The position numbers and the translations under genes are program-made. From Rhizobium sp. Q54 (GTDB lineage Bacteria > Pseudomonadota > Alphaproteobacteria > Rickettsiales > UBA1997): a stretch of DNA of 6,110 nt. The number at the start of each line of letters is the position of its first letter. Position 1 is the first letter of the stretch. The stretch covers positions 1 through 6,110 of the forward strand of contig CAMBES010000085.1 of NCBI GenBank assembly GCA_945865855.1. The letters are read 5' to 3'. A model generated the notes under the pieces. It searched no databases, was not told where the DNA came from, and was given only the letters and a program-made list of their open reading frames with translations. Positions 1 through 6,110 of this stretch are shown in pieces.

Positions 1-2997
1 AATAAATCGGAAGTTATTTTAAAACGACATCTGCTGACAGCATTAAAAAAGCTCAACCCAAACTTGCCGGAACTGGCTTATTCTCATGCTATTTTGCAGA
101 TTGCAGAAAAATCTGCCGACAAAACTTTGGCGCAAATTAATCAAGAAAAGCACCAACTTTTAACCAAGGGTGTTAAGGTTAGTTTTCGTAATGACAAAGG
201 CGCGATCGAAGAAAAAACGCTGAAGGTTTTTGATTTTAATCATCCGCTGGAAAACGAATTTCTGGCAGTGCGGCAGTTAGAAATTGTTGGCGAACTTTAC
301 AATCGTCGCCCCGATGTGATTGGTTTTGTAAATGGTATTCCGCTGGTGTTTTTTGAGTTGAAGGCGCATCACACCAATCTTGCAGCGGCTTACACCGATA
401 ATTTGACCGATTACAAAGACACCATCACCAGCCCCTACAAATTCTTTTTAGATTGGAAGCGAGTTGAAGAAGATGAAGAAGGTGTTGTGAGCCTTGACAC
501 CATGCTGCGTAGCACTTGCGACCGAACTCGTTTAATTGATTTATTTGAAAACTTTTTACTCTTTGACGGCAAAGATGGCGAGGTGGTGAAAATTATGGCG
601 AAGAATCACCAGTTTATTGGTGTGAATAAAGTGATTGCCCAAATAAAAGATCAGGCGAAGAAAATTGAAGATTTAAAAGGAAAGTTAGGCGTTTTTTGGC
701 ATACACAAGGTTCGGGAAAATCTTATTCGATGGTGTTTTTGTGCCAGAAAATTCATCGCAAATTTGGTGGTTCTTACACTTTTTTAATCGTGGTTGATCG
801 CACTGAATTGGAAGGTCAGCTTTACGAAACCTTTACTGGTTGCGGTGCGGTGACTGAAGAAAATATTCGCGCTAAAAACCGCAATCACTTGCGCGAATTG
901 CTGGCGCAAAATCACCGTTATGTTTTTACGCTGATTCACAAATTTTCAATTGATCCACAAAAAGAGCGTGAATATCCGCTGATTACAAATCGCAAAAATA
1001 TCATTGTTATTTCGGACGAAGCCCATCGCACGCAGGGCGGAAAGTTTGCTCAGAATATGCGCTTTAACGGAATTCCTAATGCTTCTTATTTGGGATTTAC
1101 CGGCACGCCAATCATTAAAGAAGAGCTAGAGTTGACCAAAAATATTTTTGGTGAATATGTTTCTGTTTATGATTTTAAGCGCGCCATTGAAGATAAGGCG
1201 ACACTTCCGCTACGCTATTTAAACCGGGGTGAGAAGCTTGGAATTGAAAACCCAGAGCTTGATGAGCGAATGGCTGAAATTATCGAGAATGAAGATTTGG
1301 ATGAAGATCAGCGCGCTAAATTACAAAGAGAGTTTGCGCGCAATTATCCAATTTTAACCTCGGAAGCTAGATTGGATGCGATTGCTAAAGATTTGGTTTG
1401 GCACTTCAACGAGCGCGGCTATCAAGGCAAGGCGATGTTTGTGGCGCTTGATAAGCCAACGGCGGTTAGGATGTGCGATCTGGCGATGAAATATTGGCCG
1501 CAATATGTGACTGAATTGAAGAAGAGAATTGAACAGGCGTCGGACAGCCAAGAAGAATTAAAATTGAAACATCAGCTGAAGCGTGTTTTAGAAACTGAAG
1601 TTTGCGTGGTTGTTAGTAGCGAGCAAAACGAAGTTGATAGGTTTAGAAAGATGAATTTGGAAATTGAGCCTCACCGTAAAAAGATGGCGAAGCGTGATTT
1701 GGAAAAGGAATTTAAGGAAGATGAAAATCCATTCCGTTTGGCGATTGTTTGTGCGATGTGGATTACTGGTTTTGATGTGCCGTGTGTTTCGACTATTTAT
1801 CTCGACAAGCCGATTAAAGGTCACACGCTGATGCAGACAATTGCTAGAGCCAACAGGGTTTATGATGATGAAAAAGAAAATGGCCTGATTGTTGATTACG
1901 GCAATGTTTACAAAAAGCTGGAAGAGGCTTACTCGGTTTATGGCGAAGGTGATAACAAGGGAGCAAAGAATGATGTGAGTGAAAATCCGCAAACGCCGGC
2001 GGCAAAATTGGAAGGTTTGGTGGTAGAAATTGAATCTTCAATTGGTGCGGTGAAACAGTTTTTAATTGGTGTGGAATTTGAGCTTGGCGGCTTGGTAAAT
2101 GCTACAAGTTCAATGGAAAAATTGGCACTAATTCAAAAGGCCATGAATTGCATTTGCTTGAATGAAAAAACCCGCGCTGAGTTTGAATTTATGGCTCGAG
2201 ATGTGTTTCGTAAATACAAAGCGCTTTATCCAGAAGAGCAAATTAAGCAATTTATCAAAGATCATAATGCCATTGAGGCAATCTACGCGCAGCTGAATCA
2301 GAAGGTAAAAAGCGCGGATATTACAAGCGTGATTTGCAGGCTTCAGCAAGAGGTGAATATGAGCGTTGTGGTTGGAGCTTCAAATAATAATGACGACGAA
2401 TATGTGGATTTAGCGAAGTTGGATTTTGACAAGTTGCGGCAGGCATTTGCCAAATCTAAAAATCAAAACTTGGTGGTTTTTGATCTGCAAAAAGCAATTG
2501 AAAGTAAGCTAGAAAAGATGGTGCAGCAAAATCCATTACGGCTGGAGTTCTACGAGAAATACAAAAAAATCATCGAGGAATATAACGATGGCAAAGATCT
2601 GCGAGCCGTACAAAGCGCATTCGAGAATTTGCAAAATTTTATGAAGGAGCTTTCTGTAGAGGAATTAAGAGCTATTCACGAAGGGCTAGACCAAGAAACT
2701 CTCGCTATTTTTGACTTAATAAGAAAGCCAACCCTGTCCAAAAAAGAAGAGGAAGAAGTAAAAAAAGTTGCGGTAAAAACCCTTCAAATTCTCAAGGAAG
2801 AAAAATTAAAAATTGAGCGCTGGCGTGAAAGCACACAAGTGGCCGCACAGGTAAGAACTGTTATTTTCGACAGCATGCAGTGGCTGCCGCAAGAATCTTA
2901 CATTGATGATGAAGTTAGGCAGAAAAGTGACCAAGTTTATCAGTATATTTATGCAAATTATCCAGGTGGGGATTGCGGATCTTATGCTTCGCTTTAA
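1..2997 (+). CDS. hsdR: Type I restriction endonuclease R subunit (HsdR), 5' partial
   Basis: HsdR is the ATP-driven translocase and nuclease of a type I restriction-modification complex; it works with HsdM and HsdS to cut unmodified DNA. The frame is open from base 1. The TTG at 64 has no ribosome binding site, and the 21 codons before it read like HsdR N-terminus, so the true start lies left of the window. Counting from base 1 (998 visible residues), I see a PD-(D/E)xK nuclease site (D105, E119-L-K121), an NLTDY motif at 134-138 in the QxxxY position, Walker A QGSGKS at 236-241, DEAH at 339-342 (SDEAHRTQ), motif III GFTGTP at 365-370, TGFD at 589-592 and motif VI QTIARANR at 612-619. A charged helical C-terminal region follows. 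The helicase motor looks intact. About 23 residues usual for this subfamily seem missing after residue 142, inside the nuclease domain. Family assignment is certain; activity is not. Confidence 0.96.
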   Translation, partial: NKSEVILKRHLLTALKKLNPNLPELAYSHAILQIAEKSADKTLAQINQEKHQLLTKGVKVSFRNDKGAIEEKTLKVFDFNHPLENEFLAVRQLEIVGELYNRRPDVIGFVNGIPLVFFELKAHHTNLAAAYTDNLTDYKDTITSPYKFFLDWKRVEEDEEGVVSLDTMLRSTCDRTRLIDLFENFLLFDGKDGEVVKIMAKNHQFIGVNKVIAQIKDQAKKIEDLKGKLGVFWHTQGSGKSYSMVFLCQKIHRKFGGSYTFLIVVDRTELEGQLYETFTGCGAVTEENIRAKNRNHLRELLAQNHRYVFTLIHKFSIDPQKEREYPLITNRKNIIVISDEAHRTQGGKFAQNMRFNGIPNASYLGFTGTPIIKEELELTKNIFGEYVSVYDFKRAIEDKATLPLRYLNRGEKLGIENPELDERMAEIIENEDLDEDQRAKLQREFARNYPILTSEARLDAIAKDLVWHFNERGYQGKAMFVALDKPTAVRMCDLAMKYWPQYVTELKKRIEQASDSQEELKLKHQLKRVLETEVCVVVSSEQNEVDRFRKMNLEIEPHRKKMAKRDLEKEFKEDENPFRLAIVCAMWITGFDVPCVSTIYLDKPIKGHTLMQTIARANRVYDDEKENGLIVDYGNVYKKLEEAYSVYGEGDNKGAKNDVSENPQTPAAKLEGLVVEIESSIGAVKQFLIGVEFELGGLVNATSSMEKLALIQKAMNCICLNEKTRAEFEFMARDVFRKYKALYPEEQIKQFIKDHNAIEAIYAQLNQKVKSADITSVICRLQQEVNMSVVVGASNNNDDEYVDLAKLDFDKLRQAFAKSKNQNLVVFDLQKAIESKLEKMVQQNPLRLEFYEKYKKIIEEYNDGKDLRAVQSAFENLQNFMKELSVEELRAIHEGLDQETLAIFDLIRKPTLSKKEEEEVKKVAVKTLQILKEEKLKIERWRESTQVAAQVRTVIFDSMQWLPQESYIDDEVRQKSDQVYQYIYANYPGGDCGSYASL

Positions 2998-3027
2998 CTC
3001 TTAGATTATTTGAAAGATGCAATGAAG

Positions 3028-3079
3028 CGAAGTCGGCCAAAATATTTCTCATATCACTTCACGATTTGGCTATGCTTCG
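3028..3079. repeat. Interrupted inverted repeat downstream of hsdR, possible bidirectional terminator
   Basis: CGAAG (3028-3032) pairs with CTTCG (3075-3079), and GCCAAA (3036-3041) pairs with TTTGGC (3065-3070). A 3/4-base internal loop separates the two stem segments and the apical loop is about 23 bases. It sits just after the hsdR stop and in the zapE 3' region, where a transcription stop is expected. The long loop and lack of a T-tract make the terminator role an inference. It may instead be a decayed mobile palindrome. Confidence 0.45.
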
Positions 3080-3083
3080 AACT

Positions 3084-3116
3084 CAATAAATGGCAGATAT
3101 TAACGGCGATTTATTG
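3084..3116. repeat. 8-bp perfect inverted repeat with 17-base spacer
   Basis: CAATAAAT (3084-3091) is the exact reverse complement of ATTTATTG (3109-3116), with 17 bases between. It lies in the convergent gap. It is AT-rich and weak as an RNA hairpin; in AT-rich DNA such a pair could occur by chance. Confidence 0.3.
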
Positions 3117-3146
3117 GCTCGTAAAATTATCTAAAATCTTTCACCA

Positions 3147-3170
3147 GTCACTCTTGCGAAAGTGAGGATT
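3147..3170 (+). repeat. Degenerate copy of a short palindromic repeat element
   Basis: The 24 bases starting GTCACTCTTGCG align without gaps to the reverse complement of bases 6086-6109 (GTCATCCCCGCG...). Sixteen of 24 positions are identical and all eight differences are transitions. TCACT (3148-3152) still pairs with AGTGA (3161-3165) around the GCGAA core. This looks like an old copy of the element that is nearly intact at the right edge of the window. It lies just beyond the zapE stop and may contribute to ending that transcript. Confidence 0.55.
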
Positions 3171-3191
3171 AAGAAAGTAATTATGCATCAC

Positions 3192-4214
3192 CTAGCGCCA
3201 ATAAACATCCGAACCAATTTCCTTAAGGCGTGAAGCGGTGCGTTTAAAAACTTCGGCGCTGCATAATTTATCGATCGAAGCTCTTGCCAACACGATTAGT
3301 GCAACTTTTTTTTCGTAAACTTCGTCGATGAAAAGCATGAAGCGGCGCATTTCATTAACATTTTCTGCGGTTAAAACTGGAAGCTTTAACAAAAAAATTA
3401 AATCGAAGTTTTTGCAGATTTCTTGATAATCTGAAGCAGCGAATGGCTGACAACAGAGTTCTTCAAAACTCATCACCGCGATTTTTCCGAAAGTTTTTTT
3501 AATCTTTATTTCGCGTCCCCAAACCTTGATTTTAGTTGCTTTGAGCTTCTTGCCCTCAGTGAGATCGGTGATGATATTTTTAACTTCTTCACGATTTTTT
3601 TTGTTAGAGATGAAGTAGCGTTTAACCAAGCCTTTTCTGAGTTTGGCGCGATAATCAGTCGATGAATTTAGATGAAGAGTAAGGCAATTTTTTAGTAAAA
3701 TATTTTTAACAAATTCCAAAAAAACTTCACGCTGCAACCCGTTTTTATAAAGTTTAAGCGGCTCAATATTTGAAGTAAAAACCGCAACAACTCTATGTGA
3801 AAATAGGAAAGAAAAAATCCGCGCGAGCAGCATTGCATCAGCGATATCAGTAACTTGAAACTCATCGAAGCAAATTAGTTTTTTGTCCTTCACCACTCTC
3901 TGAACCGCCTCAATCAACTCATCTTTATATTTCTTTTTTTCATTTCTGATGTCGCGCAAAGCCTCGTGAATCGCGCGCATGAAGCTGTTGAAGTGAATGT
4001 AGATCTTTGGCGTTTTTTTCAGCGAATCGAAAAAGTTTTTCATCAGCATAGTCTTGCCCCGACCAACGCCGCCATGAATGTAGAGGCTTTTTAGCGAATT
4101 ATGTTTTGATGAGATTATCTTTTTTAAAATACCTTTCGAGATTTGCTCTTCAAGATTCGAGGCAAGTTTATCAAGCTCATTTTTGACTAGAATTTGCTGC
4201 GAATCTAACTTCAT
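3192..4214 (-). CDS. zapE: Cell division protein ZapE / AFG1-type ATPase
   Basis: 340 residues of the AFG1/ZapE P-loop ATPase family. E. coli ZapE is known to act at the division ring late in constriction; mitochondrial AFG1 (LACE1) is linked to turnover of respiratory-chain subunits. Visible motifs: Walker A GGVGRGKT at 48-55, the family-typical YIHFNSFMRAIHE stretch around 72-84, Walker B LICFDEFQVTDIADA at 113-127, the sensor-like TSNIEP at 147-152, and LYKNGLQREVFLEF at 155-168 with a candidate arginine finger. The C-terminal part keeps DEVYE near 297-301 and TASRLKEI at 326-333. It is a little shorter than the 375-residue E. coli protein, mainly through a short N-terminus and compact loops, but looks complete. 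Its ATG overlaps the ruvC stop as ATGA, so translation is probably coupled to ruvC. It has no signal peptide or membrane segment and is likely cytoplasmic. Confidence 0.93.
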   Translation of the reverse strand: MKLDSQQILVKNELDKLASNLEEQISKGILKKIISSKHNSLKSLYIHGGVGRGKTMLMKNFFDSLKKTPKIYIHFNSFMRAIHEALRDIRNEKKKYKDELIEAVQRVVKDKKLICFDEFQVTDIADAMLLARIFSFLFSHRVVAVFTSNIEPLKLYKNGLQREVFLEFVKNILLKNCLTLHLNSSTDYRAKLRKGLVKRYFISNKKNREEVKNIITDLTEGKKLKATKIKVWGREIKIKKTFGKIAVMSFEELCCQPFAASDYQEICKNFDLIFLLKLPVLTAENVNEMRRFMLFIDEVYEKKVALIVLARASIDKLCSAEVFKRTASRLKEIGSDVYWR

Positions 4215-4681
4215 CTTCTCTTGTTATTATTGTGACAAACCGCCACTGCCAAGGCATCCGCTTCGTCTTCGGTTTTAAAGCCAGCTTTTGGTAACAAAAC
4301 TTTTATCATCATTTGCACCTGAGTTTTTTCGGCGCGCCCCACTCCAACGATCGCTTTTTTTACCGCCGTTGCCGAATATTCAGAAACTTTCAAACCACAC
4401 AAAGCAAGGCTAAGAATTAGTGCCCCACGTGCCTGGCCAAGCTTCAAAGAGGATGTGGGATTCATATTAACGAAAGTTTCTTCTATCGCCGCTTCATCGG
4501 GCTGATAAAGTTTTACCAGCTTCACAATTTCTTGATGAAAGTGCTCCAACCTTGTTGCCATTGGATCTGATGGTGAAGAATAAATCGTTTCGGAAGCGAT
4601 GAAGGTAAGAAGATTATTTTTTACTTCGATGATGCCGACGCCTGTTTTTGTAAGGCCGGGATCGATACCGATGATTTTCAT
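4211..4681 (-). CDS. ruvC: Crossover junction endodeoxyribonuclease RuvC
   Basis: RuvC resolves Holliday junctions by symmetric nicking after RuvAB branch migration; it works as a Mg-dependent dimer in recombination and fork repair. At 156 residues it is slightly shorter than the usual 160-175. The RNase H-like fold and all four acidic catalytic positions are present: D7 in GIDPGLTKTG, E67 in AAIEETFVN, and D139 and D142 in EDEADALAVAVCH. The middle LGQARGALIL (81-90) and VGVGRAEKTQV (112-122) are also typical. No ruvA or ruvB adjoins it in view; instead it overlaps zapE by ATGA. Its own ATG also forms ATGA with the stop of a doubtful upstream 41-codon frame. There is no convincing Shine-Dalgarno sequence before the start, only an A-rich stretch. 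It looks fully functional. Confidence 0.96.
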   Translation of the reverse strand: MKIIGIDPGLTKTGVGIIEVKNNLLTFIASETIYSSPSDPMATRLEHFHQEIVKLVKLYQPDEAAIEETFVNMNPTSSLKLGQARGALILSLALCGLKVSEYSATAVKKAIVGVGRAEKTQVQMMIKVLLPKAGFKTEDEADALAVAVCHNNNKRR

Positions 4682-4803
4682 TTTTTAAACTGAGAAAAGC
4701 TGACTTTTTTAAAGTTGATTTTATTCGGGTTAAAGTCTCCAGAATCAATCTTCTTATTTACGGGGATGATGCAACTAGCCTTATCTTGCGAGCATCCCAG
4801 CAT
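4678..4803 (-). CDS. Possible small ORF of 41 codons overlapping the ruvC start
   Basis: An open frame begins at ATG 4803-4801 and ends with TGA at 4680-4678, sharing ATGA with the ruvC start, an arrangement typical of translationally coupled genes. The predicted peptide begins MLGCSQDKASC and ends in a lysine-rich tail (FKKVSFSQFKK). I recognise no family. It has two cysteines, no membrane segment and only a weak AAAGAA before the start. Part of it lies on a decayed palindromic repeat (4738-4800), so the frame may be fortuitous. It is also in the same frame as the truncated purL, but two stops separate them after the purL TAG, and it has no PurL similarity. Confidence 0.25.
   Translation of the reverse strand: MLGCSQDKASCIIPVNKKIDSGDFNPNKINFKKVSFSQFKK
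4720..4748 (-). promoter_or_regulatory. Weak candidate promoter for ruvC-zapE
   Basis: On the minus strand TTGATT (4748-4743) stands 17 bases before AATAAA (4725-4720), giving a -35 and a 4/6 match to -10 at standard spacing. A start about 7 bases further on would leave a leader of roughly 30 bases before the ruvC ATG. The sequence is AT-rich, so chance matches are likely. Read-through from purL is an alternative. Confidence 0.22.
4738..4800. repeat. Decayed composite palindromic repeat between purL and ruvC
   Basis: ACGGGGATGATG (4760-4771) matches the right arm of the element at the window end (GCGGGGATGACG) at 10 of 12 positions, both differences being transitions. It is followed by ATGATGCAACTAG, which resembles ATGTTGTTACTAG at 6065-6077 (10 of 13). 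GGGATG (4763-4768) can also pair with CATCCC (4793-4798). The left arm is barely recognisable. I read it as an eroded member of the same repeat family. Confidence 0.35.
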
Positions 4804-4851
4804 TAATTCTTTGATGGTTTTTGCTTAGCTAATAATTCCTTATTTCGCAGC

Positions 4852-5991
4852 CTAAATCCATGGCCTATCATATTCAGGAGCCTCTTCAGAAAGTGGCGCA
4901 GAAGGAATATCAGCGTAAGTTTCGCCGTTCATTTTAATCACCACGCGGCCAGTTTCGGTAACGATTCCGATCACCGCAAAGTCAAGGCCCCACTTATCAA
5001 AAATGGCTTGTGCAACGCTTTCTTTTTCCGGCTTGATGATCATAAGCATTCTTTCTTGCGACTCAGAAAGCATTATTTCGTAAGGGTTCATGCCAGTTTC
5101 GCGTTGCGGAACTTTTTCAAGATTAAGCTCAATTCCAGTGCCGCCTTTTCCCGACATCTCGAATGAAGATGAGGTTAGGCCCGCCGCTCCCATATCTTGA
5201 ATTGAAAGAATGCAATCCAACTTCATCAATTCCATGCAGGCTTCGAGCAAAAGTTTTTCGGCAAAAGGATCTCCAACTTGCACTGTCGGACGCTTATCTT
5301 CATCGCCCTCTTTGAACTCATCAGAGGCCATAACAGCGCCATTAATGCCGTCGCGACCAGTTTTCGAACCAACATAAACAACGGAAGCGCCAACTTGTGA
5401 AGCGGCGGAGTAAAAGATTTTATCAGAGTCAGCAAGACCAACAGTCATCGCATTTACGATGATATTGCCATTGTAGCTTTTATCGAAAGTTACTTCACCG
5501 CCAACAGTTGGAACGCCAATGCAGTTGCCATAACCGCCAATTCCATGCACCACACCATTAACGAGTTGCTTAGTTTTTGGATGATCAATATCGCCGAAAC
5601 GCAGCGCATTTAAATTGGCAATTGGCCGCGCACCCATCGTGAAAACGTCACGAAGAATTCCGCCAACACCAGTCGCCGCACCTTGATATGGCTCGATAAA
5701 TGAAGGGTGGTTATGACTTTCCATCTTAAAAATAACCGCCTGCCCATCGCCGATATCGATAACGCCAGCATTTTCTCCTGGTCCGCAAATAACCCATGGC
5801 GCTTGAGTATGCATGGTTTTAAGCCATTTCTTTGTCGACTTGTAAGAGCAATGCTCTGACCACATAGCCGAAAAAATTCCAAGCTCAGTAATGGTTGGGG
5901 TGCGACCAAGAATATCTAAAACTTTTTGGTATTCGTCGGTTGTTAGGTTGTGGTCTTTAACCAGTTGCGGCGTGATTTCGACGTGTTTCAT
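4852..5991 (-). CDS. purL: PurL, N-terminal half only (phosphoribosylformylglycinamidine synthase subunit)
   Basis: PurL performs the fourth step of de novo purine synthesis, turning FGAR, ATP and ammonia from PurQ into FGAM; PurS bridges the complex. Small-type PurL is normally about 600-740 residues, built from two tandem PurM-like units. Here only 379 residues exist. They include the conserved MWSEHCSYKS with the active-site His (H47), ESHNHPS at 91-97, GGILRD at 110-115, TGRDGI at 211-216, QVGDPF at 238-243, QDMGAAGL at 265-272 and LSESQERM at 308-315, so the first unit is complete and well conserved. It ends right after APEYDRPW, the inter-unit linker, with Ile then TAG. The next 170 bases show no second-half sequence in any frame. 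The ATG at 5991 starts a normal PurL N-terminus but lacks a clear ribosome binding site. Either a recent truncation or a split gene with the second half elsewhere. Confidence 0.9.
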   Translation of the reverse strand: MKHVEITPQLVKDHNLTTDEYQKVLDILGRTPTITELGIFSAMWSEHCSYKSTKKWLKTMHTQAPWVICGPGENAGVIDIGDGQAVIFKMESHNHPSFIEPYQGAATGVGGILRDVFTMGARPIANLNALRFGDIDHPKTKQLVNGVVHGIGGYGNCIGVPTVGGEVTFDKSYNGNIIVNAMTVGLADSDKIFYSAASQVGASVVYVGSKTGRDGINGAVMASDEFKEGDEDKRPTVQVGDPFAEKLLLEACMELMKLDCILSIQDMGAAGLTSSSFEMSGKGGTGIELNLEKVPQRETGMNPYEIMLSESQERMLMIIKPEKESVAQAIFDKWGLDFAVIGIVTETGRVVIKMNGETYADIPSAPLSEEAPEYDRPWI

Positions 5992-6013
5992 TTTTTAATA
6001 TTTTTTACTTAGG

Positions 6014-6019
6014 AGAATA
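6014..6019 (-). promoter_or_regulatory. Possible -10 element for purL
   Basis: TATTCT on the minus strand lies about 22 bases before the purL ATG, in a very A/T-rich leader. No recognisable -35 stands at the right distance; that position falls on a palindromic repeat. This is only a guess from base composition. Confidence 0.15.
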
Positions 6020-6030
6020 TTTTTTTCCTT

Positions 6031-6050
6031 GATCCTAGCTTTTGCAGGAT
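6031..6050. repeat. Palindromic repeat copy upstream of purL
   Basis: ATCCT (6032-6036) and GC (6038-6039) pair with GC (6044-6045) and AGGAT (6046-6050) around a TTTT loop, with A6037 bulged. The unit aligns with GATCCCCGCCTTCGC at 6086-6100 mostly through C/T and G/A changes, with one base fewer on the right arm. It is a diverged second copy of the same element, 35 bases from the intact one, in the purL leader region. Confidence 0.5.
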
Positions 6051-6085
6051 GGAAGCCCACAGGAATGTTGTTACTAGTTTTTCTG

Positions 6086-6110
6086 GATCCCCGCCTTCGC
6101 GGGGATGACG
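6086..6110. repeat. Near-intact short palindromic repeat element at window edge
   Basis: ATCCCCGC (6087-6094) pairs perfectly with GCGGGGAT (6099-6106) across a CTTC loop, an 8-bp GC-rich stem in an AT-rich background. The TGGATCCCCGC...GCGGGGATGACG form is a widespread style of intergenic palindrome in Rickettsiales-like and other bacterial genomes (from general knowledge, not searched). It continues to the last base, so its right limit is unknown. The strong stem could stop transcription entering purL from upstream or act at RNA level. Confidence 0.65.

Larger units (their letters stand above)
2998..3191. other. Convergent intergenic gap between hsdR and zapE, rich in inverted repeats
   Basis: These 194 bases separate the stop codons of two converging genes. 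I see no coding frame with a credible start and no tRNA-like fold. The gap holds three separate inverted repeats, listed individually, which could together stop transcription from both sides. None is followed by a clean run of T, so a classical intrinsic terminator is not demonstrated. The words TATGCTTCG (2984-2991 plus the next base, inside the hsdR tail, and again at 3071-3079) and AAGCGAAG (3025-3032, inverted) recur around the hsdR end. Confidence 0.6.

Noticed and set aside
64..66. TTG at 64 as the HsdR start.
   Set aside because: The frame stays open to base 1 with HsdR-like residues (SEVILKRHLLTALKKLNP) and there is no ribosome binding site before 64.
1354..1992. Open minus-strand frames inside hsdR (for example 1588-1992).
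   Set aside because: They lie opposite a strongly conserved HsdR motor region, show no family features and are low-complexity antisense readings.
3028..3170. A CRISPR array from the repeated short words.
   Set aside because: Repeats are few, in both orientations, of different length and without regular spacers.
2998..3191. A tRNA or small RNA gene in the convergent gap.
   Set aside because: No cloverleaf, CCA-type end or conserved T-loop could be found; the pairing is explained by separate inverted repeats.
4808..4873. A +1 frameshift after PEYDRPW, giving a 22-codon minus-strand frame ending KQKPSKN, as a continuation of PurL.
   Set aside because: It ends quickly and has no similarity to the second PurL unit, so a simple frameshift does not restore the missing half.
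5226..5909. Additional open frames within purL in other frames.
   Set aside because: The purL frame carries all the conserved motifs here; the others are shadows with no recognisable domains.

Overview
The window most likely comes from an AT-rich alphaproteobacterium. The PurL, ZapE and RuvC proteins have an alphaproteobacterial look, and the gaps carry degenerate short palindromic repeats of the kind common in Rickettsiales-like and other host-associated alphaproteobacteria. This placement rests on protein style and repeats, not on a marker gene or a database search.

Layout: bases 1-2997 (+) hold the type I restriction motor/nuclease subunit HsdR, cut off at its 5' end by the window edge. 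It converges on a minus-strand block. Bases 2998-3191 are a non-coding gap with several inverted repeats, including one decayed copy of a palindromic element. Reading leftward from 5991, the minus strand carries an N-terminal half of PurL (5991-4852), a 170-base gap with a doubtful 41-codon frame, ruvC (4681-4211) and zapE (4214-3192). ruvC and zapE overlap by ATGA and are almost certainly co-transcribed and translationally coupled. The last 119 bases, upstream of purL, hold two more copies of the palindromic element.

Functionally, RuvC (Holliday junction resolvase) and ZapE (AFG1-type ATPase linked to cell division) are housekeeping genes in a compact operon. PurL belongs to de novo purine synthesis. 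HsdR is the accessory defence gene; its HsdM and HsdS partners are not in view and may lie left of base 1.

No new multi-gene system is visible. The points most worth following are: PurL stops exactly at the boundary between its two tandem PurM-like halves, with no trace of the second half next to it; HsdR appears to lack about 23 residues of its nuclease domain through an in-frame deletion; and a degenerate palindromic repeat family sits in all three intergenic gaps.
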